Shown one piece after another: positions 25,797 to 33,641 of a stretch of 64,000 bases of DNA. The notes below the pieces were generated by a model, which made no database searches, had not been told where the DNA came from, and saw only the letters and a program-made list of their open reading frames with translations. Every line of letters begins with the position of its first letter. Positions within the stretch are counted from its first letter, which is position 1. A program made the position numbers and the translations under genes. Origin of the DNA: Bradyrhizobium liaoningense (GTDB taxonomy: Bacteria > Pseudomonadota > Alphaproteobacteria > Rhizobiales > Xanthobacteraceae); contig NZ_JAFCJS010000004.1 of NCBI RefSeq assembly GCF_018130825.1, positions 186,001 through 250,000 on the forward strand, given 5' to 3'.

Positions 25797-25927
25797 CGCA
25801 AATCACATCACTTGATCCGCGACAGGCCCGCGCTGATCCGAGGGATCGCAAGAGCGACATTGAGGGAGCGTGCCGGGCCGACCGCGTGCGTATCAACGAC
25901 AACAAGAAGGCAAGAGGTCGAGACGGC

Positions 25928-26428
25928 ATGTCCCTGCTCGAAGGCAACATTGATTCCAAAAGCCATCCGCTCGCGGTGGTCGAGGATATCGCTGCCAACA
26001 ACAACTGGCCGTTCGAACGCTCCGGCGAAGACGAGCTCACGATCGTCTCGAAGGGACAGTGGACCGATTACCAGATCTCCTTCACCTGGATGGGCGAGAT
26101 CGAGGCGCTGCATCTGGCCTGCGCGTTCGACATGAAGATTCCGCTCGCGCGGCGGAGCGAAGTGCAGCGGCTCGTCGCCGCCGTCAACGAGCAATTGTGG
26201 GTCGGCCATTTCGATCTGTGGACCAACACCGGCATGGTCATGCACCGCCAGGCGCTGGTGCTGCCGGGCGGCCTCACCGCCTCGCCCGCGCAATGCGAGG
26301 CCATGCTCGCCGGCGCCATCCACGCCTGCGAGCGCTACTTTCCGGCGTTCCAGTTCGTGGTGTGGGCCGGCAAGACCACGACCGAGGCGATGGACGCAGC
26401 GATGTTCGACACGGTGGGCGAGGCGTAG
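25928..26428 (+). CDS. YbjN-domain protein
   Basis: The 166-aa protein has the YbjN fold pattern: VVEDIAANNNWPFERSGEDE, a strand with YQISFTWMGEIEALHLACAF, and a C-terminal helix ACERYFPAFQFVVWAG. YbjN proteins resemble type III secretion chaperones and influence stress tolerance and motility in enterobacteria, but their biochemical role is unclear. ATG at 25928 (MSLLEGNIDSKSHP) was chosen over an upstream in-frame start that would overlap the GANTC cluster. It is followed by a repeat and proC. Confidence 0.8.
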   Translation: MSLLEGNIDSKSHPLAVVEDIAANNNWPFERSGEDELTIVSKGQWTDYQISFTWMGEIEALHLACAFDMKIPLARRSEVQRLVAAVNEQLWVGHFDLWTNTGMVMHRQALVLPGGLTASPAQCEAMLAGAIHACERYFPAFQFVVWAGKTTTEAMDAAMFDTVGEA

Positions 26429-26469
26429 GGCTTCTCGTGACGCAAGGGAGCCGCCGCTCCCTCCCCACC

Positions 26470-26592
26470 GTCGTCCCGGCGCAGGCCGGGACCCATACCG
26501 CGTGATATCGCTTAGGGCACGCGGCTTGTTGCTCTGCTCTCCATCCACTAGAACCAGTCGTGGTTATGGGTCCCGGCCTTCGCCGGGACGAC
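26470..26592. repeat. GTCGTCCCGG inverted repeat
   Basis: Arms GTCGTCCCGGCGCAGGCCGGG with CCCATA and the mirrored GTTATGGGTCCCGGCCTTCG, ending GGGACGAC. It is a close relative of the elements at 27961 and 56129. It lies just upstream of proC, so part of it may be in the proC leader. Confidence 0.75.
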
Positions 26593-26604
26593 ACTGAATT
26601 TGTG

Positions 26605-27438
26605 GTGACCACAGTGGCAAACAACACCCTTCAAAACATCACCGGCACCATCCTGCTCGCCGGCGCCGGCAAGATGGGCGGCGCGATGCTGACCGGATGG
26701 CTTTCGGGCGGGCTCGATCCGCGCCGCGTCGCGGTGGTCGACCCGTTCATCTCGCCGGAGATCACAGCGCTTGCCGCCAAGGGCGTTGCGCTCAATCCCG
26801 ATGTGAAGGCGGCAGGCACGGTCGAAACCCTGGTCGTCGCGGTGAAGCCGCAGATGTTCCGCGAGGCCGGCGCCAAATTGAAAGCGTTCGTCTCCGACAA
26901 GACCTCGGTGGTCTCGATCATGGCGGGAACCACGATCGCCTCGCTCGAGGAGGTCTGCGGCGGCGCCGTGGTGCGCGCGATGCCGAACACGCCGGCTGCG
27001 ATCGGCCGCGGCATCACCGTCGCCGTTGCGGCGAAGAGTGTCAGCGTCGCGCAACGCGCGGTGGCCGATGCGCTGCTGCGCGCCACCGGCTCGGTCGAAT
27101 GGGTCGAGGACGAAGGCCTGATGGACGCGGTGACCGCCGTCTCCGGCTCGGGCCCGGCCTATGTGTTCCTGCTCGCCGAGGAGCTCGCGCGGGCCGGCGT
27201 GGAAGCGGGATTGCCCGAGGCGCTCGCGACCAAGCTTGCGCGCGAGACCGTCGCCGGCTCCGGCGAGCTGCTGCACCAGTCGGAGCTCCCCTCGGCCACG
27301 CTGCGCCAGAACGTCACCTCGCCCGGCGGCACCACGGCCGCAGCCCTCGGCGTGCTGATGGGCGAGCCGGGCCTACGCGAGTTGATGATCCGCGCCATCG
27401 CGGCCGCGACGAAGCGGTCGAAGGAACTGGCGAAGTAG
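26605..27438 (+). CDS. proC: Pyrroline-5-carboxylate reductase
   Basis: ProC reduces pyrroline-5-carboxylate to proline with NAD(P)H. The protein (277 aa) has the N-terminal Rossmann motif LLAGAGKMGGAML, the substrate-site loop AVSGSGPAYVF and the C-terminal NVTSPGGTTAAAL motif of the family. The start is uncertain: the GTG at 26605 (TTVANNTLQNITG follows) was chosen because earlier in-frame codons run into the repeat. A copy of the GTAGGGTGGGC repeat follows the stop. Confidence 0.93.
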   Translation: MTTVANNTLQNITGTILLAGAGKMGGAMLTGWLSGGLDPRRVAVVDPFISPEITALAAKGVALNPDVKAAGTVETLVVAVKPQMFREAGAKLKAFVSDKTSVVSIMAGTTIASLEEVCGGAVVRAMPNTPAAIGRGITVAVAAKSVSVAQRAVADALLRATGSVEWVEDEGLMDAVTAVSGSGPAYVFLLAEELARAGVEAGLPEALATKLARETVAGSGELLHQSELPSATLRQNVTSPGGTTAAALGVLMGEPGLRELMIRAIAAATKRSKELAK

Positions 27439-27441
27439 GAC

Positions 27442-27544
27442 GGTGTCGTAGGGTGGGCAAAGGCGCAAAGCGCCGTGCCCACCATCTCTCCTAAACCGCG
27501 ATGAAGTTGGTGGGCACGCTTCGCTTTGCCCACCCTACGGCACC
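27442..27544. repeat. GGTGTCGTAGGGTGGGC inverted repeat, copy 3
   Basis: Same family as 6896 and 15653, between convergent proC and the thioesterase gene. The edges read GGTGTCGTAGGGTGGGCAAAG and CTTTGCCCACCCTACGGCACC. Confidence 0.8.
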
Positions 27545-27554
27545 GCGTCCGCGG

Positions 27555-27947
27555 CTACGCCCCCAGCCGCTTGTTGAACGTCTCGACATTGACGAGCCCG
27601 CGCGCGTGGCGGCCCTCACCGAGCCTGCGTGGGCCCTCGAACGCCTCGACCTCGAAGCGGATGACGCGGCGCTCGACCGCGACCACTTTCGCGGTGGTCC
27701 GCACCGTCGCGCCGACCAGGGCGGCTGCGAGATGGCGGATGTCGACCTCGGTGCCGACCGTGACCCAGCCCGGCTGAAGCGCGCTGCGGATCGCATCGCC
27801 CGCCGTCATCTCCATCTCCAGGATCATCATCGGCGTTGCATACACAAAGGGCATGCCGGGCACGAAATGCCCGACCGTGCGCTCGGCCGGCACCACCAGC
27901 GTGCGCTCGGCGCTCATGCCGATTTTGATGAAATCGCGTGCGTCCAT
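27555..27947 (-). CDS. Hotdog thioesterase, fluoroacetyl-CoA thioesterase-like
   Basis: A 130-residue hotdog protein. The pattern FVYATPMMILEMEMTAGDAI followed by TVGTEVDIRHLAAALVG matches the FlK-like thioesterase family, in which a Thr, Glu and His form the active site; here TPMMILEMEM and DIRHLAA provide the Thr/Glu and His. The substrate is unknown and fluoroacetyl-CoA specificity should not be assumed. The gene is monocistronic between two repeats. Confidence 0.8.
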   Translation of the reverse strand: MDARDFIKIGMSAERTLVVPAERTVGHFVPGMPFVYATPMMILEMEMTAGDAIRSALQPGWVTVGTEVDIRHLAAALVGATVRTTAKVVAVERRVIRFEVEAFEGPRRLGEGRHARGLVNVETFNKRLGA

Positions 27948-27960
27948 GGTGCTGACCTCG

Positions 27961-28099
27961 TCGTCTTGGACAAGCGAGCAAAGCGAGCGCCGATCCAGGA
28001 CCCATTACCCCGACTGCATATCGTTGGCGCGGTCCAAACCACGACCTGCCGCAACAACTGCCGCTTGGGGTAATGGGTCCTGGCTTTCGCCAGGACGAC
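27961..28099. repeat. GTCGTC...CAGGACCCATTACC inverted repeat
   Basis: Left part with GGACAAGCGAGCAAAGCGAGC and CCAGGACCCATTACCCC; right part GGGGTAATGGGTCCTGGC plus GCCAGGACGAC. Related to 26470 and 56129. Confidence 0.75.
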
Positions 28100-28125
28100 A
28101 GTTGTGTTTGCCGCTACAGCGCTGG

Positions 28126-28329
28126 CTACTTCTTCGCCGCTGCTGCGCGCTCCACGAAGGTCTTGCCGCCCTTCATCTTGTGGCGGAGCGGGGCTTCGTT
28201 GATCTGGATGACGACGGCATCGGCGTCGACGCCGAGGTTCTTCACCAGCGCCTGGGTGATGTCGCGCATCATGCCGGCCTTCTGCTCGTCGGTGCGGCCC
28301 TCGGCCATGCTGACGGTGATCTCAGGCAT
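28126..28329 (-). CDS. 4-oxalocrotonate tautomerase family protein
   Basis: A 67-residue tautomerase. After removal of Met, Pro1 is the catalytic base (PEITVSMAEGRTDEQKAGMM). The helix, the VVIQINEAP strand and a Lys-rich C-terminus fit the 4-OT family. Such enzymes isomerise 2-oxo acids, but no catechol-meta pathway is nearby. The same frame runs upstream into a repeat, so the ATG before PEITV is the true start. Confidence 0.88.
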   Translation of the reverse strand: MPEITVSMAEGRTDEQKAGMMRDITQALVKNLGVDADAVVIQINEAPLRHKMKGGKTFVERAAAAKK

Positions 28330-28351
28330 CGTTGTCTCCCTGCTGCTTTCG

Positions 28352-28431
28352 CGATGACCGGGCACACCCCGGTCATTCATGACGTGCGCATCAAACAGGA
28401 CGTGGATGCCCGGGACAAGCCCGGGCATGAG
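28352..28431. repeat. GATGACCGGG / CCCGGTCATTC inverted repeats
   Basis: Two short hairpins, ATGACCGGGCACACCCCGGTCAT and ATGCCCGGGACAAGCCCGGGCAT, between hisS and the tautomerase gene. It is likely a minimal dispersed repeat and may also act as an mRNA end after hisS. Confidence 0.6.
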
Positions 28432-28446
28432 GCTGCTTGCGAATGG

Positions 28447-29961
28447 CTAGCCCCAGCTCACGTCATGGCGCGCCAGCACCTCGCGCACTTTTGCGACGAG
28501 GTCCGCTTCGCCGCACGAGAACTGCGCCGGGCGGGTCTCGCGCCATTCCTGGTTGGAGGCGATCGCCGCGGCTGCCTTCGCGCCCTCGATCAGATCCTTG
28601 ATCTGCACCTCGCCGCGAACCTTCTCGTCCGAACCCTGGATGATGACGCAGGGACTGTTGCGGCGGTCGGCATATTTGAGCTGGTTGCCCATGTTCTTGG
28701 GATTGCCGAGATAGAGCTCGGCGCGGATGCCGGCGGTGCGCAAGGACGCCACCATCTTCTGATAGTCGGCGACGCGGTCGCGATCGAACACCGTGACGAC
28801 AACGGGCCCGAACTCGGGCCGCGTGTCGAGCTTGCCGAGCAGCGTCAGCGCCGCCTGCAGCCGCGAGACGCCGATCGAGAAACCGGTCGCCGGCACCGGC
28901 TCGCCGCGGAAGCGCGAGACGAGGCCGTCGTAGCGGCCGCCGCCGCCGACCGAGCCGAAGCGCACCGGGCGGCCCTTCTCGTCCTTGGTGTCCAGCAGCA
29001 GTTCGACCTCGTAGACGGGGCCGGTGTAATATTCGAGACCGCGCACCACGGACGGATCGATCTTGATGCGATCCGGACCGTAGCCCGACGCCGTGACCAG
29101 TTTTGCAATCTCTTCCAGCTCGCTGACGCCGGCCTGACCGACTGCGCTCTTGGCGAGATAGGTTTCCGCCGCGGCAACCGCCTCTTTCCAATCGTCGCGC
29201 GGCTTGGTGATGGCGAGAACAACGTCGGCTTCAGCTTCGCTGAGGTTGGCGCCCTTGGTGAAGTCGCCCTTGCCTTCCTCGCCGCCATCCCATCGTCCGG
29301 GACCAAGCAGCTTGCGCACTTCGTCAGCGGAGAACTTGTCGAGCTTGTCGATGGCGCGCAGCACGGTCAGCCTGCGGCCTGCGTTCTCGTCGCCGGCGAG
29401 CCCGATGGCCTCCAGAACGCCGTCGAGCACCTTGCGGTTGTTGACCTTCACGACATAGGAGCCGCGCGCAATGCCGAGCGCTTCCATCGTGTCCGCCGCC
29501 ATCATGCAGATCTCGGCATCCGCCGCCGGCGTCGCCGAGCCGACCGTGTCGGCATCGAACTGCATGAACTGGCGGAAGCGGCCGGGGCCGGGCTTCTCGT
29601 TGCGGAACACGTAGCCGGCGCGGTAGCTGCGGTACGGCTTTGGCAGCGTGTCGAAATTCTCGGCGACGTAACGGGCGAGCGGCGCGGTCAGATCGTAGCG
29701 CAGGCTGATCCACTGCTCGTCATCGTCCTGGAACGAGAACACGCCCTCGTTCGGACGATCCTGGTCGGGCAGGAATTTGCCGAGCGCATCGGTGAATTCC
29801 ATCGCCGGCGTCTCCACCGGCTCGAAACCGTAGAGCTCGTAGACGGCGCGGATCTTCTCGACCATCTCGCGCGTCGCCCGGATCGCGGCGGGATCGCGAT
29901 CCTCGAGCCCGCGCGGCAGGCGCGCCTTCAGTTTCTCGGGTTTTTTGGGTTTGTCGGCCAT
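28447..29961 (-). CDS. hisS: Histidine-tRNA ligase, divergent alphaproteobacterial type
   Basis: Class II aminoacyl-tRNA synthetase, 504 aa. Landmarks are motif 1 near [12 protein letters not shown], motif 2 with [16 protein letters not shown] (residues 119-134), the HisA region [12 protein letters not shown], motif 3 with [12 protein letters not shown], and a C-terminal anticodon-binding domain. In motif 2 Lys123 and Gly125 replace the Arg and Gln that read G-1 of tRNA-His in E. coli, a change known from some Alphaproteobacteria. The start [11 protein letters not shown] was chosen. It is preceded by the DUF2314 gene in the same direction. Confidence 0.95.
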   Translation of the reverse strand: MADKPKKPEKLKARLPRGLEDRDPAAIRATREMVEKIRAVYELYGFEPVETPAMEFTDALGKFLPDQDRPNEGVFSFQDDDEQWISLRYDLTAPLARYVAENFDTLPKPYRSYRAGYVFRNEKPGPGRFRQFMQFDADTVGSATPAADAEICMMAADTMEALGIARGSYVVKVNNRKVLDGVLEAIGLAGDENAGRRLTVLRAIDKLDKFSADEVRKLLGPGRWDGGEEGKGDFTKGANLSEAEADVVLAITKPRDDWKEAVAAAETYLAKSAVGQAGVSELEEIAKLVTASGYGPDRIKIDPSVVRGLEYYTGPVYEVELLLDTKDEKGRPVRFGSVGGGGRYDGLVSRFRGEPVPATGFSIGVSRLQAALTLLGKLDTRPEFGPVVVTVFDRDRVADYQKMVASLRTAGIRAELYLGNPKNMGNQLKYADRRNSPCVIIQGSDEKVRGEVQIKDLIEGAKAAAAIASNQEWRETRPAQFSCGEADLVAKVREVLARHDVSWG

Positions 29962-30028
29962 GCGCGGCATTTACCAGCCGACGCGCGGGGCGGCAACCGC
30001 TGTAGCATCGCGGAAGCGCTAAGCTGGC

Positions 30029-30131
30029 CGTCATTCCGGGGCGATGCGCAGCATCGAACCCGGAATCTCGAGATTCCCCGGTGCGCAATTGCGCACCTGA
30101 GGTCTGGTCCTTCGGACCATCCCGGAATGAC
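30029..30131. repeat. CGTCATTCCGGGGC inverted repeat
   Basis: Outer arms CGTCATTCCGGG / CCCGGAATGAC. It also holds inner small hairpins (GATGCGCAGCATC, TGCGCAATTGCGCA, GGTCCTTCGGACC). It lies between the DUF2314 gene and hisS, in what would be a shared transcript. Related to 37423, 51189 and 13770. Confidence 0.8.
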
Positions 30132-30142
30132 AATCCCCCGCC

Positions 30143-30667
30143 CTACGGCCGCTCCATCCGGGCCCGGAGGGCATCGGCATCCGCCTTCGGCAGCGACTTC
30201 AGCGTCGGCTTGATGGTTTCGCCGCCGACGATCTTGCCGTTGCGCATGAACATCCAGTCCGAGATGTCGGCTTCGGTGAACTTCACCTGGTCGCCTGCCC
30301 GCTTGCCCGGCAGATCGCGCGGCTCGTTGGCGAACAACCCGGAATAGCTCCCGTCGGGCTGCTTCTTGACCTCGCCGATCCAGATGTGCTCGCCGCCCTT
30401 GCGGGTCGAGAAGCGCACCTTCAGGGCGTGCCCGGTCTCCGACGGTTTTGCCGCGTCATAGGAGGCCCAGAAGGTCGGCAGCGTGCCGCGGGCACGGGCG
30501 ATCGCGGCGTTCATCTCGGGGTCGGAGGTGCGCACGTCGACGATCGGCGAGCGGTCTTGCGCGGCCACCTCGTGCGTGGGGCCGATGGTCAGGATGCCGA
30601 AAACGGAGACGCCGGTGATGGCGGCGAGAACCACCCATTTCATGGGCTGGGAGAGTTTGGATGCCAT
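30143..30667 (-). CDS. Exported DUF2314 (YegJ-like) protein
   Basis: The 174-aa protein has an N-terminal hydrophobic segment (about residues 10-34), probably a signal peptide or anchor. A DUF2314 domain follows: MNAAIARARGTLPTFWASY, then VRFSTRKGGEHIWIGEV and a W-containing end with VKFTEADISDWMF. The family is widespread and uncharacterised. It lies upstream of hisS on the same strand but is separated from it by a dispersed repeat. Confidence 0.85.
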   Translation of the reverse strand: MASKLSQPMKWVVLAAITGVSVFGILTIGPTHEVAAQDRSPIVDVRTSDPEMNAAIARARGTLPTFWASYDAAKPSETGHALKVRFSTRKGGEHIWIGEVKKQPDGSYSGLFANEPRDLPGKRAGDQVKFTEADISDWMFMRNGKIVGGETIKPTLKSLPKADADALRARMERP

Positions 30668-30762
30668 GTTCGCGATTCCAGGATGCTTGTTGTGTCCTGG
30701 TTTTGTCGCGTGTCGGCAGCAGCACGTTCATAGCGCGATAAGCCACAAACGTTGCGCGTTTT

Positions 30763-30923
30763 ATCCTCCCCTGGAGGGGGAGGGTCGGCTCGCATCTGAG
30801 CGTAGCGAAGATGAGAGACGGGGTGGGGTGACGGTCTCTCCACTCTGCGCACCGCCCGTGTGGAGAAATCACCCCACCCCGCTCGCGCTACGCGCGATCG
30901 ACCCTCCCCCTCCAGGGGAGGGT
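30763..30923. repeat. CCCTCCCCTGGAGGGGG inverted repeat, copy 2
   Basis: Second copy of the 9658 element, with the same hairpin ends and the GGGGTGGGGTGACGG / ATCACCCCACCCC inner arms. It is located immediately after the ilvE stop on the minus strand. Confidence 0.8.
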
Positions 30924-30930
30924 GAAGAGA

Positions 30931-32013
30931 TCAAAGCACCTTGCGGATCCAGTTGTGCGGATCGTTGGTGCGGCCGTACTGGATGTCGACGAGCTGCTTG
31001 CGCAGGCCCATCGCGACGGGGCCGGCGGCGCCGCCCGAGATCTCGAAATCGCCGCTCACCGAGCGCACCTTGCCGATCGGCGAGATCACGGCGGCGGTGC
31101 CGCAGGCGAAGGCTTCCTGGAGCCGGCCCGAGGCCGCATCCTTGCGCCACTGGTCGAGCGAATACGGCTCCTCGCGCACAGTCTTGCCGGCATCGCGGGC
31201 GAGCGCGATGATGGAGTCGCGGGTGATGCCGGGCAGAATCGTGCCGAGCGGCGGCGTCGAGAGCGAGCCGTCGTCGAACACGAAGAAGACATTCATGCCG
31301 CCGAGCTCCTCGATGTAACGGCGCTCGACCGCATCGAGGAAGACGACCTGATCGCAGCCGTGCTGAATCGCTTCGGCCTGCGCGCGGAGGCTCGCAGCAT
31401 AATTGCCGCCGCATTTGACCGCGCCGGTGCCGCCGATCGCGGCGCGCGTGTAGTTCTCGGAGACCCAGATCGAGACCGGCGCAGGCCCGCCCTTGAAGTA
31501 GGAGCCCACCGGGGAAGCGATCACCGCAAAGATGTATTCGGACGACGGCTTGACGCCGAGGAAGGTCTCGCTCGCGATCATGAAGGGGCGCAAGTAAAGG
31601 CTGCCCTCGCCGCCCGGCATCCAGGCGCGATCGATGCGCACGACCTGCTCGACCGCCTCGATGAAGACGTCTTCGGGCAATTGCGCCATCGCCATGCGGT
31701 CGGCGGAATTCTTGAAGCGCCGCGCATTGGCGTCGGGTCGGAACAGGTTCACGCCGCCGTCGTCGCGCTTGTAGGCCTTGAGGCCTTCAAAAATCTCCTG
31801 TGCATAGTGCAGGACGGCGCCGGCCGGATCGAGCTGGAAGTTGGCGCGCGCCTCGACGCGTGCCTCGTACCAGCCGCCCTTGGCCTGGTTGTAGCGAACG
31901 ATCGCCATGTGGTCGGTGAAGACCCGCCCGAAACCGGGGTCCACCAGCTTGGCGACACGGTCCTTCTCTGGAGTCGGATTGGATGCGGGCTGGATATCGA
32001 ATTTCATGCTCAT
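30931..32013 (-). CDS. ilvE: Branched-chain amino acid aminotransferase
   Basis: IlvE is the PLP enzyme for the last step of Ile, Val and Leu synthesis. The 360-aa protein has the phosphate- and PLP-binding pattern LHYAQEIFEGLKAY, the lysine that forms the Schiff base in GAVKCGGNYAASL (Lys200), and FACGTAAVISPIG. The length and sequence fit the long group II BCAT form. The start MSMKFDIQPAS was preferred because GGAGG lies 8 bp upstream; an in-frame ATG two codons later is possible. It is divergent from the marR gene. Confidence 0.95.
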   Translation of the reverse strand: MSMKFDIQPASNPTPEKDRVAKLVDPGFGRVFTDHMAIVRYNQAKGGWYEARVEARANFQLDPAGAVLHYAQEIFEGLKAYKRDDGGVNLFRPDANARRFKNSADRMAMAQLPEDVFIEAVEQVVRIDRAWMPGGEGSLYLRPFMIASETFLGVKPSSEYIFAVIASPVGSYFKGGPAPVSIWVSENYTRAAIGGTGAVKCGGNYAASLRAQAEAIQHGCDQVVFLDAVERRYIEELGGMNVFFVFDDGSLSTPPLGTILPGITRDSIIALARDAGKTVREEPYSLDQWRKDAASGRLQEAFACGTAAVISPIGKVRSVSGDFEISGGAAGPVAMGLRKQLVDIQYGRTNDPHNWIRKVL

Positions 32014-32290
32014 GTCCTTGCCTCCCGCTGCCGGTAGCGGCGCTGTTTCTCGCGCCCGCCTGCCCGCTTCGGGCCCGACTGGCTTGGTTGGGTTTCTCGC
32101 CGGACCGCCGCCAGCCATGTTACGGCCGGTTTCCGTGGCCAGCATGTCGCTGAGGACATGCTTTTGCGGAAGGCGGAAGTCCAGTATGTTTTGCCGAAAT
32201 GCCGCTCGACAATCGCACGGTAGATCTGCTTCGGCCGTCGCCGCCTGTCCGGCTCTCTCCGGCCGTCCTGCTACGATGCCACCCGTCGCG

Positions 32291-32324
32291 AAACGATCTA
32301 AAATTTCGTGCGGATCGATCGTTT
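32291..32324. promoter_or_regulatory. AAACGATC inverted repeat before marR
   Basis: AAACGATC (32291-32298) and GATCGTTT (32317-32324) form a perfect 8-bp inverted repeat with an 18-bp spacer, 29 bp upstream of the MarR gene start. It lies in the 339-bp divergent region shared with ilvE (32014-32352), which holds no other gene. It is a candidate operator for the MarR protein or for the response regulator. Confidence 0.4.
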
Positions 32325-32352
32325 TGTAACATTGAACCCAAGATACGTCAAT

Positions 32353-32895
32353 ATGCCTGACATAAATTTCGCGACTTCCCCTCAAGACGCTGCCGTGCCC
32401 CGGCCGGCCGCAGGCGATGGAGGCAATTTGCGCTGGGATATCATCGAGCTGCTGTTCTTCGCCTATCGCGATTTCGTCGGCGATCCCGATCAGGAGCTGG
32501 AGGCGTTCGGCTTCGGCCGGGCCCATCACCGCGTCATGCACTTCGTCTACCGCTATCCCGGGCTGAAGGTCGCCGACCTGCTCGACGTCCTGCGCATCAC
32601 AAAACAGTCGCTCGGCCGGGTGCTCAAGCAGCTCCTGGACGAGGGCTACATCGTGCAGAAGACCGGCGACAATGATCGTCGCCAGCGCCTGCTCTACGCG
32701 ACGCCGAAGGGCGAGGCGCTGGTGCAGAAGCTCGCCGGGCTCCAGACCACGCGGATCACCAAGGCACTCGCCGAGATGGGTCCGCAGGACGCCGAGACGG
32801 TCAAGCGCTTCCTGCGCGCGATGATCGACCGCGACGATCCGGACAAGGTGCTCGAGACGATCTTCGCCTCGGTCAATCAAGAATCGAAGGAGTGA
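32353..32895 (+). CDS. MarR-family transcriptional regulator
   Basis: A 180-aa winged-helix regulator. The HTH is at about residues 78-100 (YPGLKVADLLDVLRITKQSLG), followed by the recognition helix VLKQLLDEGYIV and the wing GDNDRRQRLLYATPKG. The pairing of a MarR protein with an OmpR-type regulator next to ilvE resembles PetP/PetR of purple bacteria, so PetP-like is a possible name. Its stop overlaps the next gene's start (GTGA), so the two are coupled. Confidence 0.9.
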   Translation: MPDINFATSPQDAAVPRPAAGDGGNLRWDIIELLFFAYRDFVGDPDQELEAFGFGRAHHRVMHFVYRYPGLKVADLLDVLRITKQSLGRVLKQLLDEGYIVQKTGDNDRRQRLLYATPKGEALVQKLAGLQTTRITKALAEMGPQDAETVKRFLRAMIDRDDPDKVLETIFASVNQESKE

Positions 32896-33623
32896 CCGTG
32901 CCGCTCGCAGCCACGCTCGCGCGTCCACCGGTGCAACCGGCCGACGACGCCCCGCATCTGCTGCTGGTCGACGACGACCGCCGCATCCGCGATCTGCTCT
33001 CGCGCTTTCTCGCCAGCGAGGGCTATCGCGTCACAACCGCCGCGAGCGCGGGCGATGCGCGCTCGAAGCTGCTGGGGCTGCATTTCGATCTCTTGATCCT
33101 CGACGTGATGATGCCCGGCGAGACCGGCTTCGACCTTGCCCGCTTCATCCGGACCTCCTCCTCGGTGCCGATCGTGATGCTGACGGCGCGCCACGAGGCC
33201 GAAGCCCGCATCGAGGGCCTGCAGATCGGCGCCGACGATTACGTCGCAAAGCCGTTCGAGCCGCGCGAGCTTGCGCTCCGCATCAACAACATCCTCAAGC
33301 GCGCCGCGCCGCCGCCGCAGGTGACGACCGTCGAGAAGATCGCGTTCGGTCCCTACGTCTACCATCTCGACCGCGGTGAATTGCGCCAGGGCGAGGAGGT
33401 CATCCACCTCACCGATCGCGAGCGGGAGATGCTGCGCATTCTCTCGGAAACCCCGGGCGAGACCGTGCCGCGCAGCGCGCTGACCGGCAATGGCAGCGTC
33501 AACGAGCGTGCCGTTGACGTGCAGATCAACCGCCTCCGGCGCAAGATCGAGACCGATCCTGCGAATCCGCTGTTCCTGCAGGCGGTGCGCGGCATCGGCT
33601 ACCGGCTGGTGGCCTCGCCATAA
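32892..33623 (+). CDS. OmpR-type response regulator
   Basis: The 243-aa protein has a receiver domain with phosphoacceptor Asp71 (LLILDVMMPGE) and the acidic pair in LLVDDDRR, Thr/Ala in MLTARHE and Lys in VAKPFEP. A C-terminal winged-helix domain (about residues 145-240, RAVDVQINRLRRKIE) binds DNA. The GTG start overlaps the MarR stop. It is followed 18 bp later by a histidine kinase, so MarR, response regulator and kinase form one operon. The target genes are unknown. Confidence 0.93.
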   Translation: MTVPLAATLARPPVQPADDAPHLLLVDDDRRIRDLLSRFLASEGYRVTTAASAGDARSKLLGLHFDLLILDVMMPGETGFDLARFIRTSSSVPIVMLTARHEAEARIEGLQIGADDYVAKPFEPRELALRINNILKRAAPPPQVTTVEKIAFGPYVYHLDRGELRQGEEVIHLTDREREMLRILSETPGETVPRSALTGNGSVNERAVDVQINRLRRKIETDPANPLFLQAVRGIGYRLVASP

Positions 33624-33641
33624 CTCAGTGAAGCACGCTAG

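Noticed and set aside
30931-32928. ilvE frame extended upstream to a protein of 665 residues
   Set aside because: The extension runs through the divergent promoter region and across the marR coding strand. The good ribosome-binding site and family N-terminus fix the start at 32013.
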